DNA from: Modestobacter sp. VKM Ac-2984
Lineage (GTDB): Bacteria; Actinomycetota; Actinomycetes; Mycobacteriales; Geodermatophilaceae
Direction of reading: 5' to 3'
NCBI RefSeq assembly: GCF_026967985.1
Contig: NZ_JAPVBJ010000010.1
Coordinates: 166,801-230,800, forward strand
DNA length: 64,000 nt
A program made the position numbers and the translations under genes. Shown here piece after piece: positions 53,050 to 61,426 of the stretch. The notes beneath the pieces were generated by a model. It saw only the letters and a program-made list of their open reading frames with translations. It was not told the origin of the DNA and did not search any database. Every line of letters begins with the position of its first letter. Positions within the stretch are counted from its first letter, which is position 1.

Positions 53050-53237
53050 GGCGGCGATGGTACGGACGCCGCGACCACCCGTGGGCCGGGACGGGGCGAC
53101 CTCACTCACATGGGCAACCTGCGCTGCCCCGCACGCCCCGGTGCGCCACCACAGCCCCGCTTCGGGTGTACGTTCGCGCGCTGTACGCCCCGGCGGTCCG
53201 CGGGGGCGGCAGGGTTCGGCAGACGGGTGGGACACAG

Positions 53238-53906
53238 GTGCACGTGGTCGTGATGGGCTGCGGCCGCGTCGGTTCGGCGATCGCCCGGCGACTCGAGGTG
53301 ATCGGTCACAGCGTCGCGGTGATCGACCAGGACCCCGAGGCCTTCCGCAGGCTCGGCCCCGAGTTCGGCGGCCGCCAGGTGACCGGCCTCGGCTTCGACC
53401 GGCAGACCCTCCTGGACGCCGGCATCGACTCCGCCGGGGCCTTCGCTGCGGTCAGCAGCGGGGACAACTCCAACATCATCGGCGCGCGCGTCGCCCGCGA
53501 GACGTTCGGTGTGGAGCACGTCGTCGCCCGGATCTACGACTCCAAGCGGGCCGAGGTCTACGAGCGGATGGGCATCCCCAGCGTCGCCACGGTCCCGTGG
53601 ACGGTCAGCCGGCTGATGCGGGAGCTGCTCTCGGTGAAGGTGACCGAGATTTGGCGCGAGCCCACCGGCACGGTCCTGCTGATGCGGATCACCGTGACCG
53701 ACGTCTGGGTCGGCCGGCCGCTGGCCGAGCTGGAGAACGCCTCCGGTGCCCGGGCGGCCTGGCTGGTGCGCTTCGGCGAGGCCCAGCTCATCACCCCGAC
53801 CACGGTGCTGCAGACCGGCGACCACCTCGTCGTCGCCGCCACCGACGAGCTCACCCACCGGGTGCACCAGGCCGTCGAGCAGGGTCCCGCGGGAGGGCAG
53901 CACTGA
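53238..53906 (+). CDS. TrkA/CeoB-type potassium-transport regulatory protein
   Basis: A 222-residue RCK protein. The N-terminal NAD-binding Rossmann fold (VVVMGCGRVGSAIARRLEVIGHSVAVIDQD) is followed by a RCK_C domain (EPTGTVLLMRITVTDVWVGRPLAELE). It forms cytoplasmic gating rings on K+ transporters. The GTG was chosen at the homology start. It is followed with TGATG overlap by a second trkA gene and is divergent from a KimA-like permease. Confidence 0.94.
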   Translation: MHVVVMGCGRVGSAIARRLEVIGHSVAVIDQDPEAFRRLGPEFGGRQVTGLGFDRQTLLDAGIDSAGAFAAVSSGDNSNIIGARVARETFGVEHVVARIYDSKRAEVYERMGIPSVATVPWTVSRLMRELLSVKVTEIWREPTGTVLLMRITVTDVWVGRPLAELENASGARAAWLVRFGEAQLITPTTVLQTGDHLVVAATDELTHRVHQAVEQGPAGGQH

Positions 53907-54574
53907 TGCGCGTCGCCATCGTGGGGGCCGGCGCGGTCGGCCGGTCCATCGCCACCGAGCTGCTGGGCAACGGCCACGCCGTGATGCTCATCGAGAAGAA
54001 CGGCTCCCGGGTCAAGCCGCGGGCGGTCCCGGGCGCCGAGTGGGTGCAGGCGGATGCCTGCGAGGTCTCCTCCCTGGAGGAGGCCCAGCTGGCCACCTGC
54101 GACGTGGTCATCGCGGCCACCGGTGACGACAAGGCCAACCTGGTCGTCTCGCTGCTGGCCAAGACCGAGTTCGCGGTCGCCCGGGTGGTCGCCCGGGTCA
54201 AGGACCCGCGCAACGAGTGGCTCTACACCGAGTCGTGGGGCGTGGACGTCGCCGTCTCGACCCCCCGGGTGCTCGCCGCCCTGGTGGAGGAGGCAGTCAC
54301 CGTGGGCGACGTCGTCCGGCTGATGAGCTTCCGCAAGGGCGCGGCGAACCTGGTCGAGATCACCCTCGCCGAGGACACCCCGTGGGTGGGCCGGCCGGTG
54401 CGCGACGTGCCACTCCCCCGGGAGACCGTGCTCACCACCATCCTTCGGGGCGACCGGGTCATCGCCCCCGATCCCGACGAGCCGTTGGAGGCCGGGGACG
54501 AGCTGCTGTTCGTGACCCACGGCGACATCGAGGAGCAGCTCCAGTCGGTCATGTGCCCCGACGGGAGCTGCTAG
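53906..54574 (+). CDS. TrkA/CeoC-type potassium-transport regulatory protein
   Basis: A 222-residue RCK protein with MRVAIVGAGAVGRSIATELLGNGHAVMLIEKN as the nucleotide fold, CDVVIAATGDDKANLVVSLLAKTEF, and a C-terminal TrkA_C domain (TPWVGRPVRDVPLPRETVLTTILRGDRVIAPDPDEPLEAGDELLFV). It is the same length as the preceding trkA product, and the two probably form a hetero-oligomeric ring. Coupled by a 1-bp stop/start overlap. Confidence 0.94.
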   Translation: MRVAIVGAGAVGRSIATELLGNGHAVMLIEKNGSRVKPRAVPGAEWVQADACEVSSLEEAQLATCDVVIAATGDDKANLVVSLLAKTEFAVARVVARVKDPRNEWLYTESWGVDVAVSTPRVLAALVEEAVTVGDVVRLMSFRKGAANLVEITLAEDTPWVGRPVRDVPLPRETVLTTILRGDRVIAPDPDEPLEAGDELLFVTHGDIEEQLQSVMCPDGSC

Positions 54575-54599
54575 CCGGAGCTCCCCTGCAGCGACGCCG

Positions 54600-55385
54600 T
54601 CAGGTGGCCGGGGGCTGCGCTTCGGAGCGGTGCCGGTGCAGTCGGGCCACCACCCACAAGGTGACCACGAGCTCGGCTGCGGTCAGCGGCAGCCCGAGCA
54701 CCAGCGAGGACGTCGCCAGCAGCTCCACCTCGTCGCGCAGGTAGAAGAAGCCCTGCACGACCGCGCGCAGCAGGAACACCCCAGCCCACAGCACGGTCAG
54801 CCAGCCGTAGGCCCGCAGCATCCGCGGGTCGTCGCGCCAGTGCCGTTCCGGCTCCGGGTCCGGCACCCGGTCGCCGGGGGCCACCGGCACCGTCGCGCCG
54901 CCCTCCACCGGCACGGCCGTCGCGGCCGGGTCCCGGCGCGCCCGGTCGCGCAGTGACGGCAACCGGTGGGTGGACATGGCCCCCAGGTGGCTGGGGGCCA
55001 GGAACTCGGCGATCACCCCGACCAGGGGACGTCGGAAGGGGATCGAGCCGAGCAGGATGAGGGCGATCCCGGCGTTGCGCACGATGCCCAGCACGAAGAA
55101 GTCGCGGGCCTGCCCGGAGTACGCCGCGATCGCGACGGCGACGGCGACGGCGAACAGCCCGCTGACGGCCTGCTGGAGGCCCTCCCGGCGGAGCAGCCGC
55201 AGCAGGAAGACCAGCACCGCGGAGGCGAGGGCGGCCCAGATGCCGACGGTCAGCCCGCCGACCGAGTTGGCCACGATGAACGCGATCGTGGGCAGGGAGG
55301 CGTCGACCATGCCGCGCCAGCCACCCAGCTGGTCCAGCACCAGGTGGCGGTCGAAGGACACCCCACCGCGTCCGGGCTCGCTCAC
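54600..55385 (-). CDS. DUF3159 membrane protein
   Basis: A 261-residue actinobacterial membrane protein (Rv2693c-like) with about six hydrophobic segments: LPTIAFIVANSVGGLTVGIWAALASAVLVFLLRLL, SGLFAVAVAVAIAAYSGQARDFFVLGIVRNAGIALILLGSI, and two C-terminal helices after a ~60-residue hydrophilic loop. RDFFVLGIVRNAG is the family signature. Function unknown; it is always near trkA and the OB-fold gene. Co-oriented with the OB-fold gene and separated by 39 bp. Confidence 0.9.
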   Translation of the reverse strand: MSEPGRGGVSFDRHLVLDQLGGWRGMVDASLPTIAFIVANSVGGLTVGIWAALASAVLVFLLRLLRREGLQQAVSGLFAVAVAVAIAAYSGQARDFFVLGIVRNAGIALILLGSIPFRRPLVGVIAEFLAPSHLGAMSTHRLPSLRDRARRDPAATAVPVEGGATVPVAPGDRVPDPEPERHWRDDPRMLRAYGWLTVLWAGVFLLRAVVQGFFYLRDEVELLATSSLVLGLPLTAAELVVTLWVVARLHRHRSEAQPPAT

Positions 55386-55424
55386 CGGCCGGGCCCTCCG
55401 GTCATGCCCGCATCGACGACCGGG

Positions 55425-55826
55425 TCACCCGGCGCTCAGCTCGTACCAGGGGTTGTAGATGACCTGCCGACCCTCGAAGGAGGCGAACCGGCCGCGCGCG
55501 GTGAGCCGACGACCTGGCTCGATGCCGGGGATCCGGCGGCGGCCGAGCCAGACGAGCGTGACCGAACCGGAACCGTCGAAGAGCTCGGCCTCCAGGGTCG
55601 GGACCGTCTCGCGCGGGGTGTAGACCACCGACTTGATCCGCCCGGTCACCGTGACGACCTCGCCCTTGCGGCAGGTGCTGACCGCCGAGCAGCCGGCCGA
55701 CGCCACCCCAGAGCGCAGCTCCTGGGCGTCCACGGTCCGGTCGTCGGCGGTGAGCTTCTGGAGCTTGCGGGACAGCCAGCCCCGCGCGCCGGGCTCCGTG
55801 GAGGCACCGGTCCTGGTCTCGGTCAC
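55425..55826 (-). CDS. OB-fold nucleic-acid-binding protein
   Basis: A 133-residue protein (Rv2694c-like) with a single OB fold of the tRNA_anti/RecG-wedge kind: CRKGEVVTVTGRIKSVVYTPRETVPTLEAELFDGSGSVTLVWLGRRRIPGIEPGRRLTARGRF. It probably binds single-stranded DNA or RNA; its partner is unknown. The GTG overlaps the stop of the upstream hydrolase gene (GTGA) and is also preceded at 6 nt by TACGCT (55833-55838), so it may be made both by coupling and from a leaderless mRNA. Confidence 0.9.
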   Translation of the reverse strand: MTETRTGASTEPGARGWLSRKLQKLTADDRTVDAQELRSGVASAGCSAVSTCRKGEVVTVTGRIKSVVYTPRETVPTLEAELFDGSGSVTLVWLGRRRIPGIEPGRRLTARGRFASFEGRQVIYNPWYELSAG

Positions 55827-56620
55827 GATCCCAGCGTAGTGCGGTCAGCGGCGCCTGTCCGACGGTCGGCCAACCAGTCCACGGTGCGTCTCCACGCCGC
55901 ACCGGAGACGTCGATCAGCACCATGTGGTCACCGGGGACGACCACCACCTCGACGGGGTCCCCGACCGCGGTGGCGGCGGCGGCGTACCGCCGGCTCTGG
56001 TCCAGCGGCACCGAGGTGTCCTCCGCACCGTGCACGCAGAGCACCGGCAGCCCGGTCGGCAGCAGCCGCACCGGGTCGGCCGTGGCGTACCGGTCGGGCA
56101 CCTCGGCCGGCGTCCCACCGAGGAAGCCGACCGTGGCCCCGTCGCCGAGGTCGGCGGTGACGGCCGCCTCCAGGTCCAGCACCCCGGCCTGGGCGACGGC
56201 CGCGCTGACCCGGACCCGCGGGTCCGCCCCCGGCGTCCCGGCGGGCAACCGGGCGCGGCCGGCGACCCACGCCGCGAGGTGTCCGCCCGCGGAGTGGCCC
56301 AGGACGGTGACGTCGGTGAGGTCCAGCCGCGCTGCGTCCGGCACGTCGGGGAGCGCGTCGACCGCCGCGGCGACGTCCTGGAGCGTGGTGGGCCAGCCTC
56401 CACCGGCGCCCACCCGGCGGTACTCCACGGCCACGGCGGCCCAGCCGCGGGCGGCCAGGTCGGCGGCCAGCGGGCGGGCCAGCTCGATGCCGTAGCGGGC
56501 CCGCCAGAACCCGCCGTGCAGGACCACCACCACCGGTGCCGGACGGTCGCCGACCGGCAGGGACACCTCCAGGAACTGGTCGGGCTCGGCACCGTAGTCG
56601 TGCCGGACGGGCTTGCTCAC
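55823..56620 (-). CDS. Alpha/beta-hydrolase (esterase/kynurenine-formamidase-like)
   Basis: A 265-residue cytoplasmic hydrolase. VVVVLHGGFWRARYGIELARPLAADLAARG contains the HGGFW oxyanion element, the nucleophile is in VLGHSAGGHLAAWVAG, the Asp in LCVHGAEDTSVPL and the His in VPGDHMVLID. HGGFW with GHSAGG places it among the hormone-sensitive-lipase/formamidase-like esterases. The GTG overlaps the DUF3710 stop by 4 bp, within the operon dut, DUF3710, hydrolase, OB-fold, DUF3159. The longer frame upstream is a shadow. Confidence 0.9.
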   Translation of the reverse strand: MSKPVRHDYGAEPDQFLEVSLPVGDRPAPVVVVLHGGFWRARYGIELARPLAADLAARGWAAVAVEYRRVGAGGGWPTTLQDVAAAVDALPDVPDAARLDLTDVTVLGHSAGGHLAAWVAGRARLPAGTPGADPRVRVSAAVAQAGVLDLEAAVTADLGDGATVGFLGGTPAEVPDRYATADPVRLLPTGLPVLCVHGAEDTSVPLDQSRRYAAAATAVGDPVEVVVVPGDHMVLIDVSGAAWRRTVDWLADRRTGAADRTTLGS

Positions 56621-57516
56621 CCGGCGTTCCGCGGCTCGGTGGGCGGTGCCGCCGGAGGTGCGGCAGGCGGTGCCGCCGGAGGTGCGGCAGGCGGTGCCGC
56701 CGGAGGTGCGGCAGGCGGTGCCGCTGGCGGCGGTGCAACCGGCGAGGCAGGCGGTGCAGCCGGCGAGGCAACAGGCGGGGCAACAGGCGGGGCCGCCGAC
56801 GGGGCCGCGGGCCGGCGGGCCGCCGGGCGCGCACCCTGGCCCGCGGCCTGCCTCCGGGCGACCTGCTGGGCTGCCTGCGGGGGCAGCGTCAAGGGGAGCT
56901 GCTCGCGCACCGGCATGGGCTGCGCCCCCCGGACGACGACGACCGACCGGAACGCCGCCTCCAGCGGCGCAGCCGCCTCGGGTGTGCTGGCCGCCGAACC
57001 GCTGATCATCCCGCGGAGGAACCACCGCGGGCCGTCGACGCCGAGGAACCGGGCCGGACGGCGCACCGGCTTCGGCGCCCCGGTCTCCCCTGGCTGCGGC
57101 GGTGCGGCGACCAGGATGGACCCGACCAGCTCACGGCCGAAGGGCCCGTCCACCTCGGTGAGCCGGCCGCCCTGCCCGCTCGCCCCGCGCATGAGCTCGG
57201 CGCGCACCTCGTCCCACAGTCCGCCGGCGCGCGGGGCGGCGAAGACCGACAGCTGCAGCAGGGAGTCCCCGGCGCGGAGGCTGGCCCCGACGACCTGCTG
57301 CTGGGCGTTGACGTCCACCCGCAGCTCCATGCCCGCGACGGCCGGCAGCCGCAGCGAACCCAGGTCGACGCGCGGCCGGCCGTCCTCCGGGGCATCGGCC
57401 TCGTCCCACGGCCCGCTGGTCGCGGCCTCCTCGCGCTCCCGCACCTGCGGTTCCGGGGGCACTCCCCGTTCCCGCAGGCTGCGGTCGATCCGGTTGCGTC
57501 GACGTCCGAACGGCAT
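56617..57516 (-). CDS. DUF3710 protein with PAAPPA-repeat tail
   Basis: A 299-residue actinobacterial protein (Rv2696c-like). Residues 1-190 are the DUF3710 domain: VDLGSLRLPAVAGMELRVDVN, LQLSVFAAPRAGGLWDEVRAEL, and RFLGVDGPRWFLRGMISGSAA. The C-terminal ~90 residues are a low-complexity Pro/Ala tail made of APPA-type repeats, partly encoded by a 24-bp tandem array. Function unknown; linked to dut 2 bp upstream in all relatives. The tail is probably species-variable and may be a flexible tether. Confidence 0.9.
   Translation of the reverse strand: MPFGRRRNRIDRSLRERGVPPEPQVREREEAATSGPWDEADAPEDGRPRVDLGSLRLPAVAGMELRVDVNAQQQVVGASLRAGDSLLQLSVFAAPRAGGLWDEVRAELMRGASGQGGRLTEVDGPFGRELVGSILVAAPPQPGETGAPKPVRRPARFLGVDGPRWFLRGMISGSAASTPEAAAPLEAAFRSVVVVRGAQPMPVREQLPLTLPPQAAQQVARRQAAGQGARPAARRPAAPSAAPPVAPPVASPAAPPASPVAPPPAAPPAAPPAAPPAAPPAAPPAAPPAAPPTEPRNAG
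56642..56724 (-). repeat. 24-bp tandem repeat in the DUF3710 gene
   Basis: Three perfect copies (56642-56665, 56666-56689, 56690-56713) and a partial fourth. Each copy encodes eight in-frame Pro/Ala residues. Degenerate related units continue to ~56,800. The array can change length without breaking the frame. Confidence 0.9.
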
Positions 57517-57518
57517 CG

Positions 57519-58046
57519 TCAGGCCCGTCCTTCCAGAGAGGTGTGGGTCAAGTCGGCGGCCAGCGCGGCCGAGCCGCCGGTGGAGCCGTGCCCTCCGCTG
57601 CCGCGCTCGCTGCCGGGCAGCTCCCCGACCGGCACGAAGCGGGCCCGCACGACCGGCTGGACCACGAGCTGGGCGACGCGGTCGCCGCGGGACAGCCGGA
57701 GGGTGGTGGTGGGGTCCAGGTTGACCAGGTTGACCTTGATCTCGCCCCGGTAGCCCGCGTCGACCGTGCCCGGTGCGTTGACCAGGCTGAGCCCGAGCCG
57801 GTGCGCCAGACCCGAGCGCGGGTGCACGAAGCCGGCGAACCCCTCGGGGATCGCGACAGCGACCCCCGTGCCCACCAGCGCGCGCTGGTGCGGTGCGAGC
57901 TCCACGTCCTCGGCCAGGCACAGGTCGGCACCGGCGTCACCGGGCAGGGCGTAGGCCGGGAGGACGGCGGCGGAGCCGAGGACGACGGGCACGTCGACCT
58001 CGGCGGCGACGCCGGCCGGCGGCTGGTCGGGCAGGGGAACGGGCAC
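57519..58046 (-). CDS. dut: Deoxyuridine 5'-triphosphate nucleotidohydrolase
   Basis: A 175-residue trimeric dUTPase that hydrolyses dUTP to dUMP and PPi. Motifs in order: PGDAGADL (I), [13 protein letters not shown] (II), [20 protein letters not shown] (III), [12 protein letters not shown] (IV) and the Gly-rich [11 protein letters not shown] (V). The N-terminal ~15 residues exceed the usual start. TAGCCT 7 nt before the GTG (58054-58059) indicates a leaderless transcript, so the GTG is the likely start. It leads the dut-DUF3710 operon. Confidence 0.96.
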   Translation of the reverse strand: MPVPLPDQPPAGVAAEVDVPVVLGSAAVLPAYALPGDAGADLCLAEDVELAPHQRALVGTGVAVAIPEGFAGFVHPRSGLAHRLGLSLVNAPGTVDAGYRGEIKVNLVNLDPTTTLRLSRGDRVAQLVVQPVVRARFVPVGELPGSERGSGGHGSTGGSAALAADLTHTSLEGRA

Positions 58047-58097
58047 GGCGGCGAGGCTAGCCGCGCCGACCGGTGCGCGTGCGGGCCGACCCGGGGG

Positions 58098-59021
58098 TCA
58101 GGCTCCCGGACCGGCCGGGGGCAGCCCCAGGTCGGCCCGCAGCCGATCGGCCAGCGCGGCCGTCGCCTTGCGGTTGCCGCGGGCGGCCAGCGTGGCCCCG
58201 ACCAGGAGGGGGGCCACCGACGTCGTGCTCCGGGCCAGCCGACGGGTGACCCGTCGCCGCAGCGCCGCCGTCCCGGCCGTGCTCAGCGCGGCGAACAGCC
58301 CACCCGACGACGAGCTCCCCACAGCCCGCTGGGTGCTCCAGCTCGCCAGGTAGGCACCGGCCCGGGCGCGAGCATCGCCCGGGGCCGGGCGGCCGGCCAG
58401 CTCGTGCAGCTCCCCGACCAGCACCACCTCGACGGCGGCCACCAGCACCGTCTGCGCGCCGAGCTCCAGGGGGACGGCGACCAGGGTCGGTGGCGCGAAC
58501 CACTGCGCCGCTGCCAGCCCACCGGTCGCCGCACCTACCCCGCCGGTGAGCCGGGCCGCCCGGGCGACGAGGGCGTCGGCGATCTCCGCGTCCGAGGCCC
58601 CCGGATGAGCACGTCGCAGCCGGGCCCCGTCCCGGATCGGGAGGCGAGGGGCGGCCGCGTCGAGGAGGTCGCTCAGCAGACCGGATGGTGCCGAGCCGCC
58701 GCGGGGGTCCGTGCCGGTGGCGGTGGCGCGCTCCCGCCCCGAACCGGCCCGGGCGTCCCGCGCCGCAGCGGCGACCGCGGAGACGACGTCGGACAGGACC
58801 CCGCTCGCCGCCCGGGCACCGGCAGCCGACCGGCCCGGTCCGCTGCCGTCCCGTGCACGGGTGTCCCTGCCGGGCTCGTCCCGACCGAGCAGCCCGGCCA
58901 CTGCATCGGCGAGGGCCCGCGCAGCGGCACCGAGTCCGCTGTCGGCGCCGACGACCTCACCCTCCACCGGCGTCCCGCCCACGGGGCGGGGCGGCGGGAC
59001 GTCACGCGGCTGCTGGCTCAT
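58098..59021 (-). CDS. Hypothetical protein between dut and DUF4193
   Basis: A 307-residue protein, unrecognised. The N-terminal ~110 residues are disordered and rich in Ala, Arg, Gly and Asp. The C-terminal half is helical and partly hydrophobic ([59 protein letters not shown]), suggesting membrane association. The ATG has AAGGGG upstream. In mycobacteria this slot holds a DUF3093 membrane protein on the other strand; this sequence does not look like it. Confidence 0.75.
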   Translation of the reverse strand: MSQQPRDVPPPRPVGGTPVEGEVVGADSGLGAAARALADAVAGLLGRDEPGRDTRARDGSGPGRSAAGARAASGVLSDVVSAVAAAARDARAGSGRERATATGTDPRGGSAPSGLLSDLLDAAAPRLPIRDGARLRRAHPGASDAEIADALVARAARLTGGVGAATGGLAAAQWFAPPTLVAVPLELGAQTVLVAAVEVVLVGELHELAGRPAPGDARARAGAYLASWSTQRAVGSSSSGGLFAALSTAGTAALRRRVTRRLARSTTSVAPLLVGATLAARGNRKATAALADRLRADLGLPPAGPGA

Positions 59022-59116
59022 CGGTTCCCCTTCGGATCAGCGGCACCTGCTCCTCGGCCCTGCTGCAGGGACCCACGCCTGGCCTGCGAGGTGTGGGGGT
59101 GCAGCGGGGTCCTCCT

Positions 59117-59419
59117 TCAGGCCGCGCAGTCGCGGCAGACCGGCTGCCCGTTGCGGGTCGCCGCCAACCGGCTGCGGTGGTGCACGAGGAAGCAGCGCGA
59201 GCAGGTGAACTCGTCCTCCTGCTTGGGCAGCACCCGGACGGTGAGCTCCTCGTTGGACAGGTCCGCTCCTGGGAGCTCGAGGGCCTCGTTGAAGTCGGTC
59301 TCGTCGACGTCCACCGAGGAGGACTGCGCCTCGGCCCGACGGGCCTTCAGCTCCTCCAGGGAGTCCTCGCCGAGCTCGTCGGCCTCGTTGCGCCGGGGGG
59401 CGTCGTAGTCCTGGGCCAT
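59117..59419 (-). CDS. DUF4193 small zinc-ribbon-like protein
   Basis: A 100-residue actinobacterial protein (Rv2699c-like). An acidic N-terminal half (DELGEDSLEELKARRAEAQSSSVDVDE) is followed by a four-Cys knuckle, FTCSRCFLVHHRSRL and PVCRDC, that should bind zinc. It is highly conserved, which suggests an essential or abundant role, but the function is unknown. The ATG has GAGGGG upstream. Confidence 0.94.
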   Translation of the reverse strand: MAQDYDAPRRNEADELGEDSLEELKARRAEAQSSSVDVDETDFNEALELPGADLSNEELTVRVLPKQEDEFTCSRCFLVHHRSRLAATRNGQPVCRDCAA

Positions 59420-59751
59420 GGGGTGCCCCTCACTCTCTGTTCGTCGCGGGCCCACGGGCCCGCTCGTCTGCCGTCGGCAGCGGGCGCCGACGGCGGTGGT
59501 GCCGGCCGCCAGGGCGGCCGGTGATCTCGCGCCGGTCCGGGGGCCACGTGGCCCCTGTCCCGGGTCGCTCGGTCGTGCACCGGACCACGTCCGGCTCGGC
59601 TGGTGGACGAGCACGCCTGCTGCTCGTCCTGCACCCAGCCAGCCGCCCAACGCCGTCCGGCCCCGGTTTGTGCCCGCCTGCGGGAGACCGACACATCGGG
59701 GCCTCCGGGAGGCCCGTCGAGGCGGGGAGCGCCAGAGGCTACCCTGCCGCC
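59420..59751. other. Non-coding divergent region between DUF4193 and phosphotransferase genes
   Basis: No supported gene. Two palindromes occur: CCGGCCGCC/GGCGGCCGG (59502-59521) and GGGGCCACGTGGCCCC (59540-59555). TACCCT (59740-59745) ends 6 nt before the phosphotransferase GTG. I could not fix the DUF4193 promoter. Confidence 0.55.
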
Positions 59752-60798
59752 GTGGGGACTCCAGTGGGTGCTGATCCGGGGGTCGTCGGCCCCTACCTGG
59801 CTAGTGCTCTCGGGCACGAGAAGTGGCGTTCGGTCCGGGTCGAGCTGATCGCCGCCGGCATGTCGAACCTCACCTACGTGGTGACGCCGGAGGGCGGCTC
59901 CGAGGACGACGCGGTGATCCTGCGCCGGCCGCCGACCGGGGCCGTGCTGGCCACCGCGCACGACATGGTGCGCGAGCACCGGGTGATCTCCGCGCTCGCC
60001 GGCACGCCGGTGCCGGTGCCCCGCACGCTGCACCTGGCCACCGACACCGCGGTCCTCGGCGCCCCGTTCTACGTGATGGAGCGCGTGGTCGGCGTGCACG
60101 TGGTCAGCGAGCTGCCGCCCGGCTACGCCGACGAGCCGGCTCAGCGCCGGGCGGTCGCCGACGGCCTGATGGACACCCTCGCGGCCCTGCACAGCGTCGA
60201 CCCCACGGCGGTCGGGCTGAGCGACTTCGGCCGGCCCGAGGGCTTCCTGGAGCGGCAGGTGCGCCGCTGGACCAAGCAGTGGGACGCCACCCGCGACACC
60301 GACCGGCCGGCGTTGGACGCACTGGCCGCCCGGCTCGCGGAGACGGTGCCCGCCACCCGGCGCACCGGCATCACGCACGGCGACTACCGGCTGGACAACT
60401 GCCTGCTCGACCCGCAGACCCCCGGCCGGGTGCGCGCGGTGCTGGACTGGGAGATGTCCACGCTGGGCGACCCGCTCACCGACCTGGGGATGCTCTTCGT
60501 CTACTGGCCCCAGGCCGGCGAGGAGCGGGCCGTCTCGGTCTCGCAGGTCACCACGCTGCCCGGCTTCCCGACCCGGCTGGAGCTGGCCGAGCGGTACGCC
60601 GTGAGCAGCGGCGCCGACCTGTCGGACCTGAACTGGTACGTGGGGTTCGCCTACTTCAAGTTCGCCGCGATCGTCGCCGGCATCGTGGCCCGGTCGGCGG
60701 CCGGTGCGATGGCCGGCAAGGACACCACCGGCTACGCCGACAAGATCGACCCCTGCGTCGAGCTGGGACGCGCCGCACTCGAGGACGGTGCGCTGTAG
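59752..60798 (+). CDS. Phosphotransferase (APH/choline-kinase-like) family protein
   Basis: A 348-residue kinase-fold enzyme of the type often fused to acyl-CoA dehydrogenases (ACAD10-like). The N-lobe has ELIAAGMSNLTYVV and AVILRRPP (ATP Lys replaced by Arg-Arg, common in this branch). The catalytic loop is GITHGDYRLDNCLL and the Mg-binding Asp is in VLDWEMSTLGDPLTDLG. GYADKIDPCVELGRAAL closes the C-terminus. The substrate may be a hydroxyacyl compound or small alcohol. A leaderless GTG follows TACCCT by 6 nt. Confidence 0.9.
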   Translation: MGTPVGADPGVVGPYLASALGHEKWRSVRVELIAAGMSNLTYVVTPEGGSEDDAVILRRPPTGAVLATAHDMVREHRVISALAGTPVPVPRTLHLATDTAVLGAPFYVMERVVGVHVVSELPPGYADEPAQRRAVADGLMDTLAALHSVDPTAVGLSDFGRPEGFLERQVRRWTKQWDATRDTDRPALDALAARLAETVPATRRTGITHGDYRLDNCLLDPQTPGRVRAVLDWEMSTLGDPLTDLGMLFVYWPQAGEERAVSVSQVTTLPGFPTRLELAERYAVSSGADLSDLNWYVGFAYFKFAAIVAGIVARSAAGAMAGKDTTGYADKIDPCVELGRAALEDGAL

Positions 60799-60827
60799 CC
60801 GCTCCGGACGCCGCTAGGGTCGACTCC

Positions 60828-60860
60828 GTGTACGTGCCGGCCGCCGTGAGGACCCAGTGA
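60828..60860 (+). CDS. Putative leaderless 10-codon leader peptide upstream of the cei-like gene
   Basis: GTG at 60828 lies 7 nt after TAGGGT (60815-60820), so the transcript should begin at or near it. It reads VYVPAAVRTQ and stops at TGA 60858-60860, overlapping the GTG of the downstream gene (GTGA). GTGAGGACC inside it may act as ribosome site for that gene. Either a regulatory or coupling uORF, or simply a short 5' leader. Confidence 0.45.
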   Translation: MYVPAAVRTQ

Positions 60861-61405
60861 CCGAGCTCAGCGACGACACCACCGAGCGCCGGACCGACGC
60901 TCCGCGCCGCAACCGCCGGCCGGTGCCCGCCCTGGTGTTCCTGCTGGTGCTGGCGCTGGCCGCCATGGCCGTGTGGTGGAACGTGCTCGGCGACGAGCGT
61001 GCCCGGGAGCAGGTCGAGGCAGCGGTCTGCAGCAGCGCCAGCGCCGTGCCGACCGAGCTGGACCCGGCCACGGTCTCGATCCGGGTGTACAACGCCACCG
61101 ACACCCCCGGGCTGGCAGGTGAGGTCACCACGACCCTGGAGAGCCGCGGGTTCGTCGTCACCGAGACCGCCAACGACCCCAGCAGCGCGGAGGTGACCGG
61201 CGTCGGCGAGCTGCGGTTCGGCCGCCCGGGCCGGGAGGCCGCCGAGTTCCTGCGGCTGTACCTGCCCGGCGCCACCGACCGCGGCGACACCCGGTCCACC
61301 GGCCTGGTCGACCTCGTGCTCGGGCCCGACTTCGCCGGCCTGGCCAGCGAGGAGGACGTCGCCGCCGCGCTCGTCGCCGCTGCGGGTGCCGAAGCGGACT
61401 GCTGA
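60857..61405 (+). CDS. Cei-like LytR_C-domain membrane protein
   Basis: A 182-residue protein (Rv2700-like). After a ~22-residue cytoplasmic tail comes one membrane helix (PVPALVFLLVLALAAMAVWW), then an extracytoplasmic LytR_C domain: VSIRVYNATDTPGLAGEVTTTLESRGFVVTETAND, GVGELRFGRPGREAAEFLRLYLPGA, and VDLVLGPDF. In mycobacteria this protein supports cell-envelope integrity. The start GTG overlaps the stop of a putative leader peptide. The suhB gene is convergent, 21 bp away. Confidence 0.9.
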   Translation: MTELSDDTTERRTDAPRRNRRPVPALVFLLVLALAAMAVWWNVLGDERAREQVEAAVCSSASAVPTELDPATVSIRVYNATDTPGLAGEVTTTLESRGFVVTETANDPSSAEVTGVGELRFGRPGREAAEFLRLYLPGATDRGDTRSTGLVDLVLGPDFAGLASEEDVAAALVAAAGAEADC

Positions 61406-61426
61406 GCTGCGGCCGGGTGTGCCTGG

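Noticed and set aside
53050..53237. c-di-AMP (ydaO) riboswitch before the KimA-like gene
   Set aside because: No ydaO consensus elements were found, and the promoter appears leaderless, leaving no room for a leader.
56536..57753. Arg/Cys/Gly-rich ORF opposite DUF3710
   Set aside because: Produced by the 24-bp tandem repeat read on the other strand; the DUF3710 frame is the conserved one.
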